Of a stretch of DNA of 64,000 nt, positions 18,066 to 30,316 are shown piece by piece. Position numbers and translations under genes: made by a program. The notes under the pieces are model-generated. The model saw only the letters and a program-made list of their open reading frames with translations, was not told the origin of the DNA and ran no database searches. How positions within the stretch are numbered: position 1 is the first letter of the stretch; each line of letters opens with the position of its first letter. Source of the DNA: Parvibaculum sp002684405 (GTDB lineage Bacteria > Pseudomonadota > Alphaproteobacteria > Parvibaculales > Parvibaculaceae). The stretch spans positions 1-64,000 of the forward strand of contig OZ223205.1 of assembly GCA_965140395.1 (NCBI GenBank). Direction: 5' to 3'.

Positions 18066-18455
18066 TCAGACCGCGGCGGAAGAACGGAGCGCCGCTGCAA
18101 TGGCATGGGCCAGCGCTTCCTCGTTCACGGGCTTCTCGAGCATATCCAGCGCCCCCGCCCCGACCACGCGGGACCGCGCCGCCAGGTCGCCCTTTCCCGT
18201 AATGACGATGGCCGGGATGCTGTCGCCCCGGGCGCGAAGCCGCTCCAGGACCTCGACGCCACCCATGCCCGGCATGTGCAGGTCCAGCAGAAGGCAAGAA
18301 AGCGTCAGTCCGCGGAGACCGGTCTTCAGAAACGCGCAGGCGGACGAGAAATCCTCAACGGACATTCCGTAGGATTCCAGCAACGCCCGCATTGAATCGC
18401 GCACCGCGTCGTCATCATCGACGACATAAGCCGTTGCGCCTTCGAGAATTTCCAA
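18066..18455 (-). CDS. Single-domain response regulator receiver, FixT-like in position
   Basis: A receiver-only protein of 129 residues from TTG 18455, or 135 from GTG 18473. The TTG is preferred because AGGAG lies six bases upstream; the GTG has no ribosome site. All receiver residues are present: acidic pocket VVDDDD, phosphoacceptor Asp in LLLDLHMP, Thr in VITGKGD and Lys in LEKPV. There is no output domain. In Caulobacter a single-receiver protein, FixT, made under FixJ control, inhibits FixL; place and size here suggest the same. Only two cysteines are present, so an iron-sulfur cluster is not obvious. Confidence 0.88.
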   Translation of the reverse strand: MEILEGATAYVVDDDDAVRDSMRALLESYGMSVEDFSSACAFLKTGLRGLTLSCLLLDLHMPGMGGVEVLERLRARGDSIPAIVITGKGDLAARSRVVGAGALDMLEKPVNEEALAHAIAAALRSSAAV

Positions 18456-18511
18456 CCACGTCTCCTGCGACACAGGGGTTCATTGAACTGAAACATAGGG
18501 AAGCCCCCCGT

Positions 18512-18537
18512 GCCGGAAAATACGGAATTACCCTTAA
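18512..18537 (-). promoter_or_regulatory. Candidate FixJ-dependent promoter element of the receiver gene
   Basis: Minus strand: TTAAGGGTAATTCC, two bases, then ATTTTCCGGC. It matches the element upstream of fixK (18018-18044) in all but the variable two positions and the spacer length. It ends 38 to 56 bases before the receiver start, depending on the start codon. Confidence 0.5.
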
Positions 18538-18598
18538 TCACATAAGGGCATTGAGCCGCACCTCTTTGCGGAGCCGGGGCAAAAAAGAAAACGCTGCG

Positions 18599-19219
18599 TT
18601 ATTCGGGGGTGCGGATACCGGCCTCAAGGGCCATGCGGACGAGATCGGACAGACTGCGCGCCTGCATCTTTTCCATCACATGGGCGCGATGGATTTCGAT
18701 CGTCCGGGGGGAAATGCCCAGCTCATAGGCAATCACCTTGTTCGCCCGGCCGGCGACCAGATGTTCCAGAACCTGCGCCTCCCGGGGCGTCAGAGCCGCG
18801 ACGCGCTCTTTGGCTTCCTGGGCGAAGGCACTTTGGTTCTGCCGGTTCCGCGCCATTTCCAGCGCGCGGGCGATCGTGTCGAGCAATTGCTGGTCGTTAT
18901 AGGGTTTCTCGATGAAATCGATCGCCCCGGCCTTCATCGCCTGCACGGCGAGCGGCACGTCGCCATGCCCGGTCACGACGATCACGGGAAGGCTCGCCTC
19001 CCGCGCGACGAGTTCGGCCTGAAGCTCAAGCCCGCCCATATCCGGCATCCGCACATCGACGATCAGGCATCCGACGTCGGGTAGCGAAAAACCTTCGAGA
19101 AATCCGCGCGCGGAATCGAACGCCTGAACGGCGTAGCCTTCCGTCTCCACAAGGGCTTGCAGCGACTCGCGAACCGCTTCGTCATCATCGACGATGAAGA
19201 CCGTGCTCTCGGCAGACAT
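18599..19219 (-). CDS. fixJ: Two-component response regulator FixJ
   Basis: A 206-residue NarL/FixJ-type regulator. The receiver domain (1-120) has phosphoacceptor D55 in VDVRMPDM, conserved Thr in VVTGHGD and Lys in IEKPY. The LuxR-type helix-turn-helix (about 140-200) is LTPREAQVLEHLVAGRANKV, then ELGISPRTIEIHRAHV. Phosphorylated by FixL at low oxygen, FixJ dimerises and activates transcription. It starts 11 bases after the fixL stop, with GAGG as ribosome site, so the pair is co-transcribed. Confidence 0.94.
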   Translation of the reverse strand: MSAESTVFIVDDDEAVRESLQALVETEGYAVQAFDSARGFLEGFSLPDVGCLIVDVRMPDMGGLELQAELVAREASLPVIVVTGHGDVPLAVQAMKAGAIDFIEKPYNDQQLLDTIARALEMARNRQNQSAFAQEAKERVAALTPREAQVLEHLVAGRANKVIAYELGISPRTIEIHRAHVMEKMQARSLSDLVRMALEAGIRTPE

Positions 19220-19230
19220 TCAGAAAAACC

Positions 19231-20358
19231 TCAATCCGGTGTCGACGGCAGGCGGAAATGGAAGCTGGTCCCGCCGGACTCGTTCTTTTCCGCCCACAGC
19301 TCTCCACCATGCGCATCGACGATCGACCAGCAGATGGAAAGCCCGATCCCCATACCCTTTTCCTTGGTCGTGATAAAGGGCCGGAAAAGGTTTTCAGCGA
19401 CCTCCTGCGCAAGGCCCGGCCCCGTATCGGCGATGCTGGCGCGGATAAAGCCGTCATCGAGACGCGACGTCGTCACGCTCAGCTTGCGCAGCGCGCAGTC
19501 CTGCATGGCCTCGACGGCGTTCCTGGCCAGATTGAGGATCACCTGCTGGATCTGGATACGGTCGGCGAAAACGGCGGGCAGGCCGTCTTCAAGCTCGATA
19601 TCGACATGCACATCCAGATCGTCGGATCCCAGCAGGGCGAATTCGACGGCCTCCTCGACCAGGGTGTTTAGATCTTCCGCCCGGCGATTGTGATCGCGTT
19701 TCTCCACGAAATCGCGGAGGTGCCGGATGATCTGCCCCGCGCGGGCCGACTGGTCGGACGCCTTTTGCATGAGATCGCGCGCCCGCGCCGCCTCGGGCAC
19801 GTCCAGCTTCGCAAGCGTTCGCCCGGCGGCGCTGAGATAGTTCATGATGGCGGCGAGCGGCTGGTTCAGCTCATGCGCCAGAGACGAGGTCATCTGCCCC
19901 ATTTCGTTGAAGCGCGACATGTGAACGAGTTCGGCCTGCGTCTCCTGAAGGCGCCGCGTGGCCTCGCGCCGTACCGTTATATCGTGAACGATCCCGACAA
20001 AGACGCGCCTTTCATCGAGCTGGCCTTCGCCGACCGAGAGATAGACCGGAAACTCGGACCCGTCCTTGCGCAGGGCCTTCACCTCGCGCCCGATGCCGAT
20101 GATCTTCTTTTCGCCCGTGTCCCGATAGGCCTTCAGATAGCCGTCATGCTCGTGCCGATAGGGCTCGGGCATGAGCATGCGGATGTTCTGACCGATCACC
20201 TCTTGCGAGGTGTAGCCGAACAGTTTTTCGCACGCATCATTGTAGATGAGCAGATCGCCCCGTTCGTCGATGACGAGAATCCCGTCGACGGCGGTCGCCA
20301 GCAGCATACGAAAGAGAGTAGCGCTATCTGTGTCTTTGAAAGCCGAGCCGCTCCGCAT
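19231..20358 (-). CDS. fixL: Oxygen-sensing histidine kinase FixL
   Basis: A 375-residue soluble kinase with one haem PAS domain (about 10-130) and a kinase core. The haem ligand His of FixL is H71 in HEHDGYL, and IIGIGR (I86, R91) matches the oxygen-contact residues Ile215 and Arg220 of Bradyrhizobium FixL. The Arg206 equivalent is Ala77. Kinase motifs are H162 in AHELNQP, the N box NLARNAVEAM, and G boxes ADTGPGL and GMGIGLS. No membrane segment, unlike Sinorhizobium FixL. Loss of O2 from the haem turns the kinase on. GGGAG precedes the ATG. Confidence 0.93.
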   Translation of the reverse strand: MRSGSAFKDTDSATLFRMLLATAVDGILVIDERGDLLIYNDACEKLFGYTSQEVIGQNIRMLMPEPYRHEHDGYLKAYRDTGEKKIIGIGREVKALRKDGSEFPVYLSVGEGQLDERRVFVGIVHDITVRREATRRLQETQAELVHMSRFNEMGQMTSSLAHELNQPLAAIMNYLSAAGRTLAKLDVPEAARARDLMQKASDQSARAGQIIRHLRDFVEKRDHNRRAEDLNTLVEEAVEFALLGSDDLDVHVDIELEDGLPAVFADRIQIQQVILNLARNAVEAMQDCALRKLSVTTSRLDDGFIRASIADTGPGLAQEVAENLFRPFITTKEKGMGIGLSICWSIVDAHGGELWAEKNESGGTSFHFRLPSTPD

Positions 20359-20468
20359 ACCGCTCCCGACACCTATATTTTTTCGTTTTTCAGCTGTGGA
20401 TTATGAGGCGCGCAGCCCCATTGGAGCAAGTATTAGATGCCGCCGATAAAAAATTCATTCTCGATCGA

Positions 20469-20487
20469 CCGGAAAATATCTTTCCGG
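20469..20487. repeat. Short hairpin between phasin and fixL
   Basis: CCGGAAA-ATATC-TTTCCGG, a perfect 7-base inverted repeat in the 150-base gap after the phasin gene. It has no T-run, so it is a poor terminator. Its role is unknown. Confidence 0.4.
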
Positions 20488-20510
20488 CGGCCGAATTTGA
20501 GCCCTGTTCA

Positions 20511-20870
20511 CTATTTTCCGGCCGCCACAGGAGACCATAAAATTTGTATGGTTTCTGTAATTACTTTCATTAACTGAGACGCCTCGTCGATATAGGCGCG
20601 GCTGGCGGTGTGAAACCACTCACGCTGCATCGCCGCCAGATCGAGCGGCGATTTCAGCGTACTCAACGTATCGAAGGTCTCGGCGTTCTCGTCCATCCGC
20701 TCCTTGGAAAAGCGGATGACCTCCTCTTCCCATGCCTTCACGCCCTTCGAGCAGGCGGCGAGGCAGCGCGACGTCGCCGAAAGCGGATCGGCGATCTGGA
20801 ACTGCACCAGAGCCGCTTTTTCTTCGGGCGAAAGGGCGAAATAGCTTCGGGCGGGCTTTGCGTGAGACAT
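20511..20870 (-). CDS. Phasin-family protein
   Basis: A 119-residue helical protein from ATG 20870 (MSHAKPARSYF), preceded by AGGAG. Residues 25-110 are amphipathic helix with the phasin pattern (FSKERMDENAETFDTL, REWFHTASRAYIDEASQLMK). Phasins coat polyhydroxyalkanoate granules or, in related proteins, act as small cytoplasmic helpers. The gene follows a small membrane-protein gene by 25 bases, and that pair has a FixK box upstream, so it may be made at low oxygen. A longer frame upstream exists but lacks support. Confidence 0.8.
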   Translation of the reverse strand: MSHAKPARSYFALSPEEKAALVQFQIADPLSATSRCLAACSKGVKAWEEEVIRFSKERMDENAETFDTLSTLKSPLDLAAMQREWFHTASRAYIDEASQLMKVITETIQILWSPVAAGK

Positions 20871-20895
20871 GCATATTCTCCTGAGCAAGAAGAAA

Positions 20896-21180
20896 TCACC
20901 GATAATCGCGGGCGTGACCTGACCCTTCCCCAGCGTCGCCGCTTTTCTTCGCCGGTGCAACATCCGCGATCAGCATGACCGCCACGACGAAGGGACAGAG
21001 CACGAGGAAAAGCACGGCGGGCAGGGTAGTGGCGCCCCAGCCGAAGACGAGCGGCGCGGCCACGGCGGCGATGAGCCCGATGGCGGCCCACAGGCCTTCC
21101 GGCGGCAGCGCGACGCCGGCCTCCTCGATAATCGCGTTTTCCCGGCTGCGGGGCAGCGCTCCGAGGCGATGAACGGTCAT
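20896..21180 (-). CDS. Small membrane protein of unknown function
   Basis: A 94-residue protein with two predicted membrane helices (about 31-50 and 54-74) and a polar C-terminal tail. It is preceded by a strong GGAGGAGG ribosome site. It forms a pair with the downstream phasin. About 80 bases upstream of the start lies TTGAC-N4-ATCAA on its strand, a FixK/FNR-type site. I do not recognise a family. Confidence 0.7.
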   Translation of the reverse strand: MTVHRLGALPRSRENAIIEEAGVALPPEGLWAAIGLIAAVAAPLVFGWGATTLPAVLFLVLCPFVVAVMLIADVAPAKKSGDAGEGSGHARDYR

Positions 21181-21261
21181 GTCGCAGATCCTCCTCCGGT
21201 TTCACCGGCAGCCGCAACGGCGCCGATGACGGCACATTGCGCCGCGCGGACCGGCCCCTCC

Positions 21262-21275
21262 TTGATCCCCGTCAA
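21262..21275 (-). promoter_or_regulatory. FixK/FNR box upstream of the membrane protein/phasin pair
   Basis: TTGAT-CCCC-GTCAA on the plus strand (TTGAC-GGGG-ATCAA on the minus strand) fits the TTGAT-N4-(A/G)TCAA consensus on both half-sites. It is 82 to 95 bases upstream of the start codon of the small membrane protein. No plus-strand gene follows it nearby, so it belongs to the minus-strand pair. The FixK-like gene only 3 kb away is the obvious partner. Confidence 0.6.
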
Positions 21276-21338
21276 AATGTCGCAGTTCGCCCGCGCGGCT
21301 GCCCTCGCCCGCCTCACGCGGGGCGCAAAAAACCAAAT

Positions 21339-21371
21339 AAAAAAACCCCGCAGCCGGTGAGGGCTGCGGGG
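21339..21371 (-). terminator. Terminator of the second monooxygenase
   Basis: CCCCGCAGCC-N6-GGCTGCGGGG with a run of seven T on the minus strand (AAAAAAA at 21339-21345). It is 25 bases past the stop codon. Confidence 0.9.
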
Positions 21372-21396
21372 TTCGTCATTTCAGGGACGGTCGGGA

Positions 21397-22932
21397 TCAG
21401 GCGACGGCCTTTTCCTTCGTCCTGGCCTTGGCATAGACGAACTCGGCGCCGTCGAGATCGATCAGCGGCAGCTCGTCCTTCTCCTTCCAGTAATCCTGCG
21501 TGTGACGCCATTCCGGCTTGTCGCCGCATTTCGGCAGGAGATGCATGGAGCGCATCAGATAGCCCGGATTGAAGTCTTCCGGATCGATCCACGGACCGAG
21601 CTTCATGTCCTTGTCTTCCGGCCGAAGCTCGACGGTGACCTTGCTGACGCCCTTCTCCTTCATGTGGTTGAGGAGACGGCAGACGAAATCGCCCAGCAGA
21701 TCCACGCGCAGCGTCCAGCTCGCCCGGAAATAGCCGAACACCCAGACGAGGTTCGGCACGCCGGTGAACATCATGCCGCGATAGGTGATCGTGTCGGCAT
21801 AATCGACCTTCTTGCCGTCGACTGCGAAATCGATGTCGCCCAGCACGGACAGGTGGAAGCCCGTCGCCGAGATGATGATATCGGCTTCCAGTTCCTCGCC
21901 GGACTTGGTGAGGATACCCTTTTCCGTGAAGCGCTCGATCTCGTCGGTCACGACGTTCGCCTTGCCCGACGCGATGCCCTGGAAGATGTCGCCATCCGGC
22001 ACGAAGGCGATGCGCTGGCGCCAGGGGCGATAGCGCGGCGTGAAATGCTTCTGCACGGTTTCTTCCGGCAGGAAGAGACGCACCGCGTCCAGCAGTTCCT
22101 TCTTCACCTCTTCCGGCTCTTCGAAGGAGCGGCGGGTGAACTCGTCCTGAGTGTGCAGGATTTCGCGGCGAGTGATCTCATGGATCCACTCTTCCTTGAC
22201 CTCAAGCTCACGCAGACGATCTGCCAGCTCGTTCTCGTTCCGGCCCGGAATGAAATAGGTCGGCGAGCGCTGCAGCAGCGTCACATGCTCGCAATCGCCG
22301 GCAATGGCGGGCACAAGCGTCGCCGCCGTGGCGCCGGACCCGATGACGATGACCTTCTTGCCCTTGAGCTCGATGTCTTCCGGCCAGGTCTGCGGATGGA
22401 CGATCTGGCCCTTGTACTTGTCCATGTCCGGCCAGTCGGGCGTATAGCCTTCGTCATGCTTGTAGTAGCCCTGGCACATCCACAGGAAGTTCGCCGTGAT
22501 GCGGAACGGTTCGTTCGTGTCCAGACGAGTGCCTTCGATGGTCCAGATATTGTCCTCGCTCGACCAGCTCGCCGAATTGATCTTGTGGCGGTAGCGGATA
22601 TGGCGGCCGATGTCGTTCTCCTCGATCACCTCGCCCATATATTTCAGGATCTCTTCCGCCGATGCGATCGGCGCGCCCACCCACGGCTTGAACCGATAGC
22701 CGAAGGTATAGAGGTCGCTGTCCGAGCGGATGCCCGGATATTTATGCGTCAGCCAGGTGCCGCCGAAGCTCTCCAGCGTCTCCAGGACGATGTAGGAGCG
22801 GTCGGGGGTCTGGTCCTGCAGATGATAGGCGGCACCGATGCCGGACACGCCGGCCCCGACGACCAGCACGTCGAAATGTTCAGTCTGTCCGGCGCCCGCG
22901 GCCGGCTTCTCCAGCGTTTCCGTCCCTGTCAT
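21397..22932 (-). CDS. Flavin-containing Baeyer-Villiger-type monooxygenase, EtaA-like
   Basis: A 511-residue class B monooxygenase. It has FAD-binding GAGVSGIGAAYHL, NADPH-binding GSGATAATL and a fingerprint-like YKGQIVHPQTWPED, where His and Trp of the Baeyer-Villiger motif are kept. Closest in style to EtaA/4-hydroxyacetophenone monooxygenase-type enzymes, which act on ketones and thiocarbonyls. The start is preceded by GGGAAGAG and the gene has its own terminator. It differs clearly from the monooxygenase at 8871, so the two probably have different substrates. Confidence 0.9.
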   Translation of the reverse strand: MTGTETLEKPAAGAGQTEHFDVLVVGAGVSGIGAAYHLQDQTPDRSYIVLETLESFGGTWLTHKYPGIRSDSDLYTFGYRFKPWVGAPIASAEEILKYMGEVIEENDIGRHIRYRHKINSASWSSEDNIWTIEGTRLDTNEPFRITANFLWMCQGYYKHDEGYTPDWPDMDKYKGQIVHPQTWPEDIELKGKKVIVIGSGATAATLVPAIAGDCEHVTLLQRSPTYFIPGRNENELADRLRELEVKEEWIHEITRREILHTQDEFTRRSFEEPEEVKKELLDAVRLFLPEETVQKHFTPRYRPWRQRIAFVPDGDIFQGIASGKANVVTDEIERFTEKGILTKSGEELEADIIISATGFHLSVLGDIDFAVDGKKVDYADTITYRGMMFTGVPNLVWVFGYFRASWTLRVDLLGDFVCRLLNHMKEKGVSKVTVELRPEDKDMKLGPWIDPEDFNPGYLMRSMHLLPKCGDKPEWRHTQDYWKEKDELPLIDLDGAEFVYAKARTKEKAVA

Positions 22933-23252
22933 TTTTCTCTTCCCTTTTGTTTTGCCTCTTGTCCACGCCGTCCATGGGCTGCGTGCGAGGCTGGGTTTTC
23001 CATCTCGAGATTGTGGGTACTTGATTTTGACTCACGTGAAGAACCAGTCAATGGCAATCTGAAAACGCGTCATGTCAATTTGACGCAGGGATCGCGAGAC
23101 GAAAAACGCCACCCTTCCCCGGCGTCGGATCACCTACCGGTAATTTACGGGTTTCGACCGATATCTGGACAGGCGGCGCGAAAATCCTATGTTTCCGGCA
23201 GGCGCCGACAGGGGCGCGGCATGCGCCGTCGGGGCGCAAACAGGGAAGCGCT
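22933..23252. other. Divergent promoter interval with palindromes, no gene
   Basis: 320 bases between two divergent genes. At 23067-23086 two palindromes overlap: GCGTCA-N8-TGACGC, with GTCAATTTGAC inside it (23074-23084). This is a plausible operator for the cupin gene or the monooxygenase. No reading frame here looks coding. Confidence 0.5.
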
Positions 23253-23927
23253 ATGAAGCTCAATGCGGAATTCGACAAGCGCGCGGTCATGCATGCCGCG
23301 GCGCAGGACTGGATCCCCTCCCCCATGCCGGGCGTGGACCGCAAGATGCTGGACCGGATCGGCGAGGAAGTGGCGCGGGCGACCTCCATCGTCCGCTATG
23401 CGCCCGAAAGCGCCTTCAGCGAACACACCCATGGCGGCGGCGAGGAATTCCTCGTGCTCGACGGCACCTTTCAGGACGAGCATGGCGACTATCCGGCAGG
23501 CAGCTATGTGCGCAATCCGCCGACCTCGCATCACCGTCCCGGCGCAAAAGACGGCTGCACCATCTTCGTGAAGCTCTGGCAGTTCGCACCCGACGACCGA
23601 ACCTATGTGACGCTCGATACGAATGCGCTGGCGCTGGAACCGATGGAAGGCCAGACCGGCGTGAAAGAGGCGCCGCTCTTCAAGGACGACCGCGAAACCG
23701 TCCGCTTGCTCGAGCTGGCCCCGAACGCGCCTCTTGAGCTGACGCCCGAAGGCGGCATCGAAATCCTGTGCCTCGACGGCGGTTTCACTGAAAGCGGCGA
23801 AGAGTTCTCGCTGTGGTCATGGCTACGCCTGCCCATCGGCGCAACGCTTTCACTGACCGCCGGCAAGGAAGGCTGCCGCCTCTGGACGAAAGAAGGCCAT
23901 CTGCGCTTCGTCAGCGCGCCGGTCTGA
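23253..23927 (+). CDS. ChrR-like cupin protein without anti-sigma domain
   Basis: A 224-residue protein made of two cupin domains. Residues about 45-110 carry the ChrR cupin features (HTHGGGEEFLVLDGTFQDE, then NPPTSHHRP). The second half is weaker in metal-binding residues. In ChrR of Rhodobacter this domain senses singlet oxygen while an N-terminal zinc domain binds the sigma factor; here that anti-sigma domain is absent and no ECF sigma gene is nearby. It may be a free-standing metal-dependent oxygenase or sensor. Confidence 0.8.
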   Translation: MKLNAEFDKRAVMHAAAQDWIPSPMPGVDRKMLDRIGEEVARATSIVRYAPESAFSEHTHGGGEEFLVLDGTFQDEHGDYPAGSYVRNPPTSHHRPGAKDGCTIFVKLWQFAPDDRTYVTLDTNALALEPMEGQTGVKEAPLFKDDRETVRLLELAPNAPLELTPEGGIEILCLDGGFTESGEEFSLWSWLRLPIGATLSLTAGKEGCRLWTKEGHLRFVSAPV

Positions 23928-24006
23928 AGACCATCCGGGAATGGGTTGTCGGACCCTACATCCGTCCAAATCTCCGGCTACCGGGCTTCGGCAGACGCCG
24001 CCTTCC

Positions 24007-24426
24007 TCAATTATTGTCAGAGGAATATCGCAGGACAGTCCGCCCGCAAATCACCAAAAAGCCACCAAACACGATAGCCCCCACAAATGTTTGCAATATC
24101 CAAAGTTCATTCGGAGGCAACGTGAAGACAAAGCTAAACACAATCAGGCAAACGACGCCGACGGCCACAATTGTCGTTCCAAAAAACCGGCACAACCGAG
24201 CCAATTTTTTTTGCTTATTTGTGAAAGTGTATTCTTCTTTTTGAAGCTCGTCGCCTCGGGTCAAAGTCAGAATACGAGCATAAAGCGCAATCGCCAGAGC
24301 AAAAATAACTACCGATACGTTGCTAAATCGATGTTCCTCGGGAGAAATAAAGTAAACTGCCAGTACTACGACGGTATAAATCGCCAAAACCGGGAATAGC
24401 GGAAGAAATTTTTTCCAAATCTCCAC
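24007..24426 (-). CDS. Four-helix membrane protein of unknown function, low G+C
   Basis: 139 residues from GTG 24426, with about four predicted membrane helices (near residues 8-27, 35-52, 82-102 and 108-128) and a charged loop DELQKEEYTFTNKQKK. No family recognised. The gene is visibly poorer in G+C than its neighbours; the line beginning 24181 has 20 G or C in 60 bases. It therefore looks acquired or drifting. The start codon is weak and no ribosome site is evident, so the N-terminus is uncertain. Confidence 0.6.
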   Translation of the reverse strand: MEIWKKFLPLFPVLAIYTVVVLAVYFISPEEHRFSNVSVVIFALAIALYARILTLTRGDELQKEEYTFTNKQKKLARLCRFFGTTIVAVGVVCLIVFSFVFTLPPNELWILQTFVGAIVFGGFLVICGRTVLRYSSDNN

Positions 24427-24666
24427 TAACGCGCGCCTCGTGTTTCATACGGCAGAAAACAGACTGCCATTATCATTTAAGCTCGCTCTACTCGGCTATT
24501 CAATAGTACGTCGCATCCCTCGCCCCGAACATTCTATGAGCAGTTTCGTTGGCCGCAACTCAAGAAGCTTGACGACAGCGGCGCAGGGCCATCGATCATC
24601 GAAAGAACTCGGAAGGGAGGCCGCCAACAATGTCTCTGAAATGGACCATGCCCATCCCCAGAAACC
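24427..24666. other. A/T-rich interval, no gene
   Basis: 240 bases between the low-G+C membrane gene and the rrn terminator. A reading frame runs through it into the tRNA on the plus strand, but it has no ribosome site and its end is made of tRNA sequence. I see nothing else. Confidence 0.5.
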
Positions 24667-24702
24667 AAAAAGCCCGCCAGGCGCTAACCTGACGGGCTTT
24701 TT
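24667..24702 (-). terminator. Terminator of the rrn operon
   Basis: AAAAAGCCCGCCAGG-CGCTAA-CCTGACGGGCTTTTT: a stem with one mismatch and A/T runs on both sides, so it could end transcription from either strand. It lies six bases past the CCA end of tRNA-fMet. Confidence 0.85.
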
Positions 24703-24706
24703 GATG

Positions 24707-24784
<78 letters not shown>

Positions 24785-24921
24785 CCAATTCCTTGAATGC
24801 CGATTGCCTCGAACCGGCAAGCGATGCGTCCCGTTCATCGAAGCGAGACTGTCATGGCTTGCGAATACGAGACAGGCAAAAACAGAACATCATGAAGAAG
24901 GAATAATTGAATGTGCTTGGC

Positions 24922-25040
24922 AGGCCCGGCAGCGACCTACTCTTCCATGCCTTAAGACAAAGTACCATCGGCGCTGAGGAGTTTAACGGCCGAGTTCGAG
25001 ATGGGATCGGGTGCGGGCTCCTCGCTATAACCACCGGGCC
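24922..25040 (-). rRNA. 5S ribosomal RNA
   Basis: Read on the minus strand it contains the conserved 5S core CCGATCCCATCTCGAACTCG and GATGGTACT, with pairing ends GGCCCGG and CCGGGCC. About 119 nucleotides; ends approximate. Confidence 0.93.
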
Positions 25041-25107
25041 GGCGAAACACATTGGAATGAATGATTGTCGTTTGGATCTCCACTTCCATGCACTCCGTAG
25101 AGCGAAT

Positions 25108-25127
25108 GGGCAGTGATAAATGAGAGT

Positions 25128-25134
<7 letters not shown>
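25108..25134 (-). other. 3' half of the pre-23S processing stem
   Basis: This segment is complementary, apart from one extra base and one substitution, to 27857-27882. Together they form the stem of about 26 base pairs that brings the 23S ends together for RNase III. Confidence 0.75.
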
Positions 25135-27862
<2,728 letters not shown>

Positions 27863-28225
27863 TACTCTCATTACCACTGCCCATCCCGGAGCGCCGAGGC
27901 GATCCGGCCGGGAAACGATAATGTAGAGATCAGACAATCATTCAACTTACCCGATCACGCTTCATTTATTGGTGTTTTAAGACCTGTGGGTCGAAGCATG
28001 TGCAAGTCCTGCGTGCAACAAGACGAATGCAGATCCAGCGCTGCTGCACAGGCGACAATGGCGCGAACGCCATGACAACCTGACAGCCGGCTGCGCCGGT
28101 ATCGGGTAAATTCCTTCTTCACGATGTAAATGAACCGGGCACCGCATGGAAACCATGCAGCACCAATTCTTTGACTGGACGAGATGAGCTTCGATCGCCG
28201 CTCTCACACAAGGCAGAAAATGTCT
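27863..28225. other. Spacer between tRNA-Ala and 23S rRNA
   Basis: 363 bases of transcribed spacer. It holds the 5' half of the pre-23S processing stem (to 27882). Nothing protein-coding is seen. Confidence 0.6.
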
Positions 28226-28301
28226 TGGTGGAGCCGGACGGGATCGAACCGACGACCTGAAGCTTGCAAAGCTACCGCTCTCCCAACTGAGCTACGGCCC
28301 C
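28226..28301 (-). tRNA. tRNA-Ala (TGC)
   Basis: 76 nucleotides with encoded CCA, acceptor GGGGCCG/CGGCTCC, anticodon loop CTTTGCAAG (anticodon TGC). Standard place in the 16S-23S spacer. Confidence 0.95.
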
Positions 28302-28338
28302 TTTTCACAAGACGAAAGGTTTCAACGCAGCCTGATGA

Positions 28339-28415
<77 letters not shown>

Positions 28416-28633
28416 CCGCGTCTAGCGTGCGCTCGTCCATGAGCCTTCGCCGCCGAACCGTATTGTTCGGTGGACTGAAAGGCTCTGAGAAAGAGAAACG
28501 AAGGCGGCGGCATCCCGCTTTGTTTAGTCGATACTGCGAGCGAGGCTGAGTACCTCTGGCCTCCAGCATCATGTCTAGTGAGGATCCGATAAGACCCATC
28601 CTAATTAAAGGAGGCTCTTGAAGGATCTTCCTT

Positions 28634-30119
<1,486 letters not shown>

Positions 30120-30304
30120 TGAGCTGATCCGACTGTTCTCTCGCGGGAAAACGCGAGATCGACGCAAATTACACTCACATTCGTTTCCCGGCTTGCACCG
30201 GGTAACGGGGTATGTGTGTGAAACGTCAACAGTCGATATCCTGTTGGTCAGTTGCCTGACCCGCGAGGACACCGCCGTCCACGTTTCTCTTTCTCAAACC
30301 ACAA

Positions 30305-30316
30305 TGTCAAAGAGCA
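30305..30316 (-). promoter_or_regulatory. rrn boxA antitermination site
   Basis: Minus strand TGCTCTTTGACA, a close match to the boxA that loads NusB/NusE and prevents early Rho termination. It lies about 190 bases before 16S, in the leader. Confidence 0.7.

Noticed and set aside
24787..24921. Possible extra tRNA between tRNA-fMet and 5S
   Set aside because: No cloverleaf could be built from the spacer.
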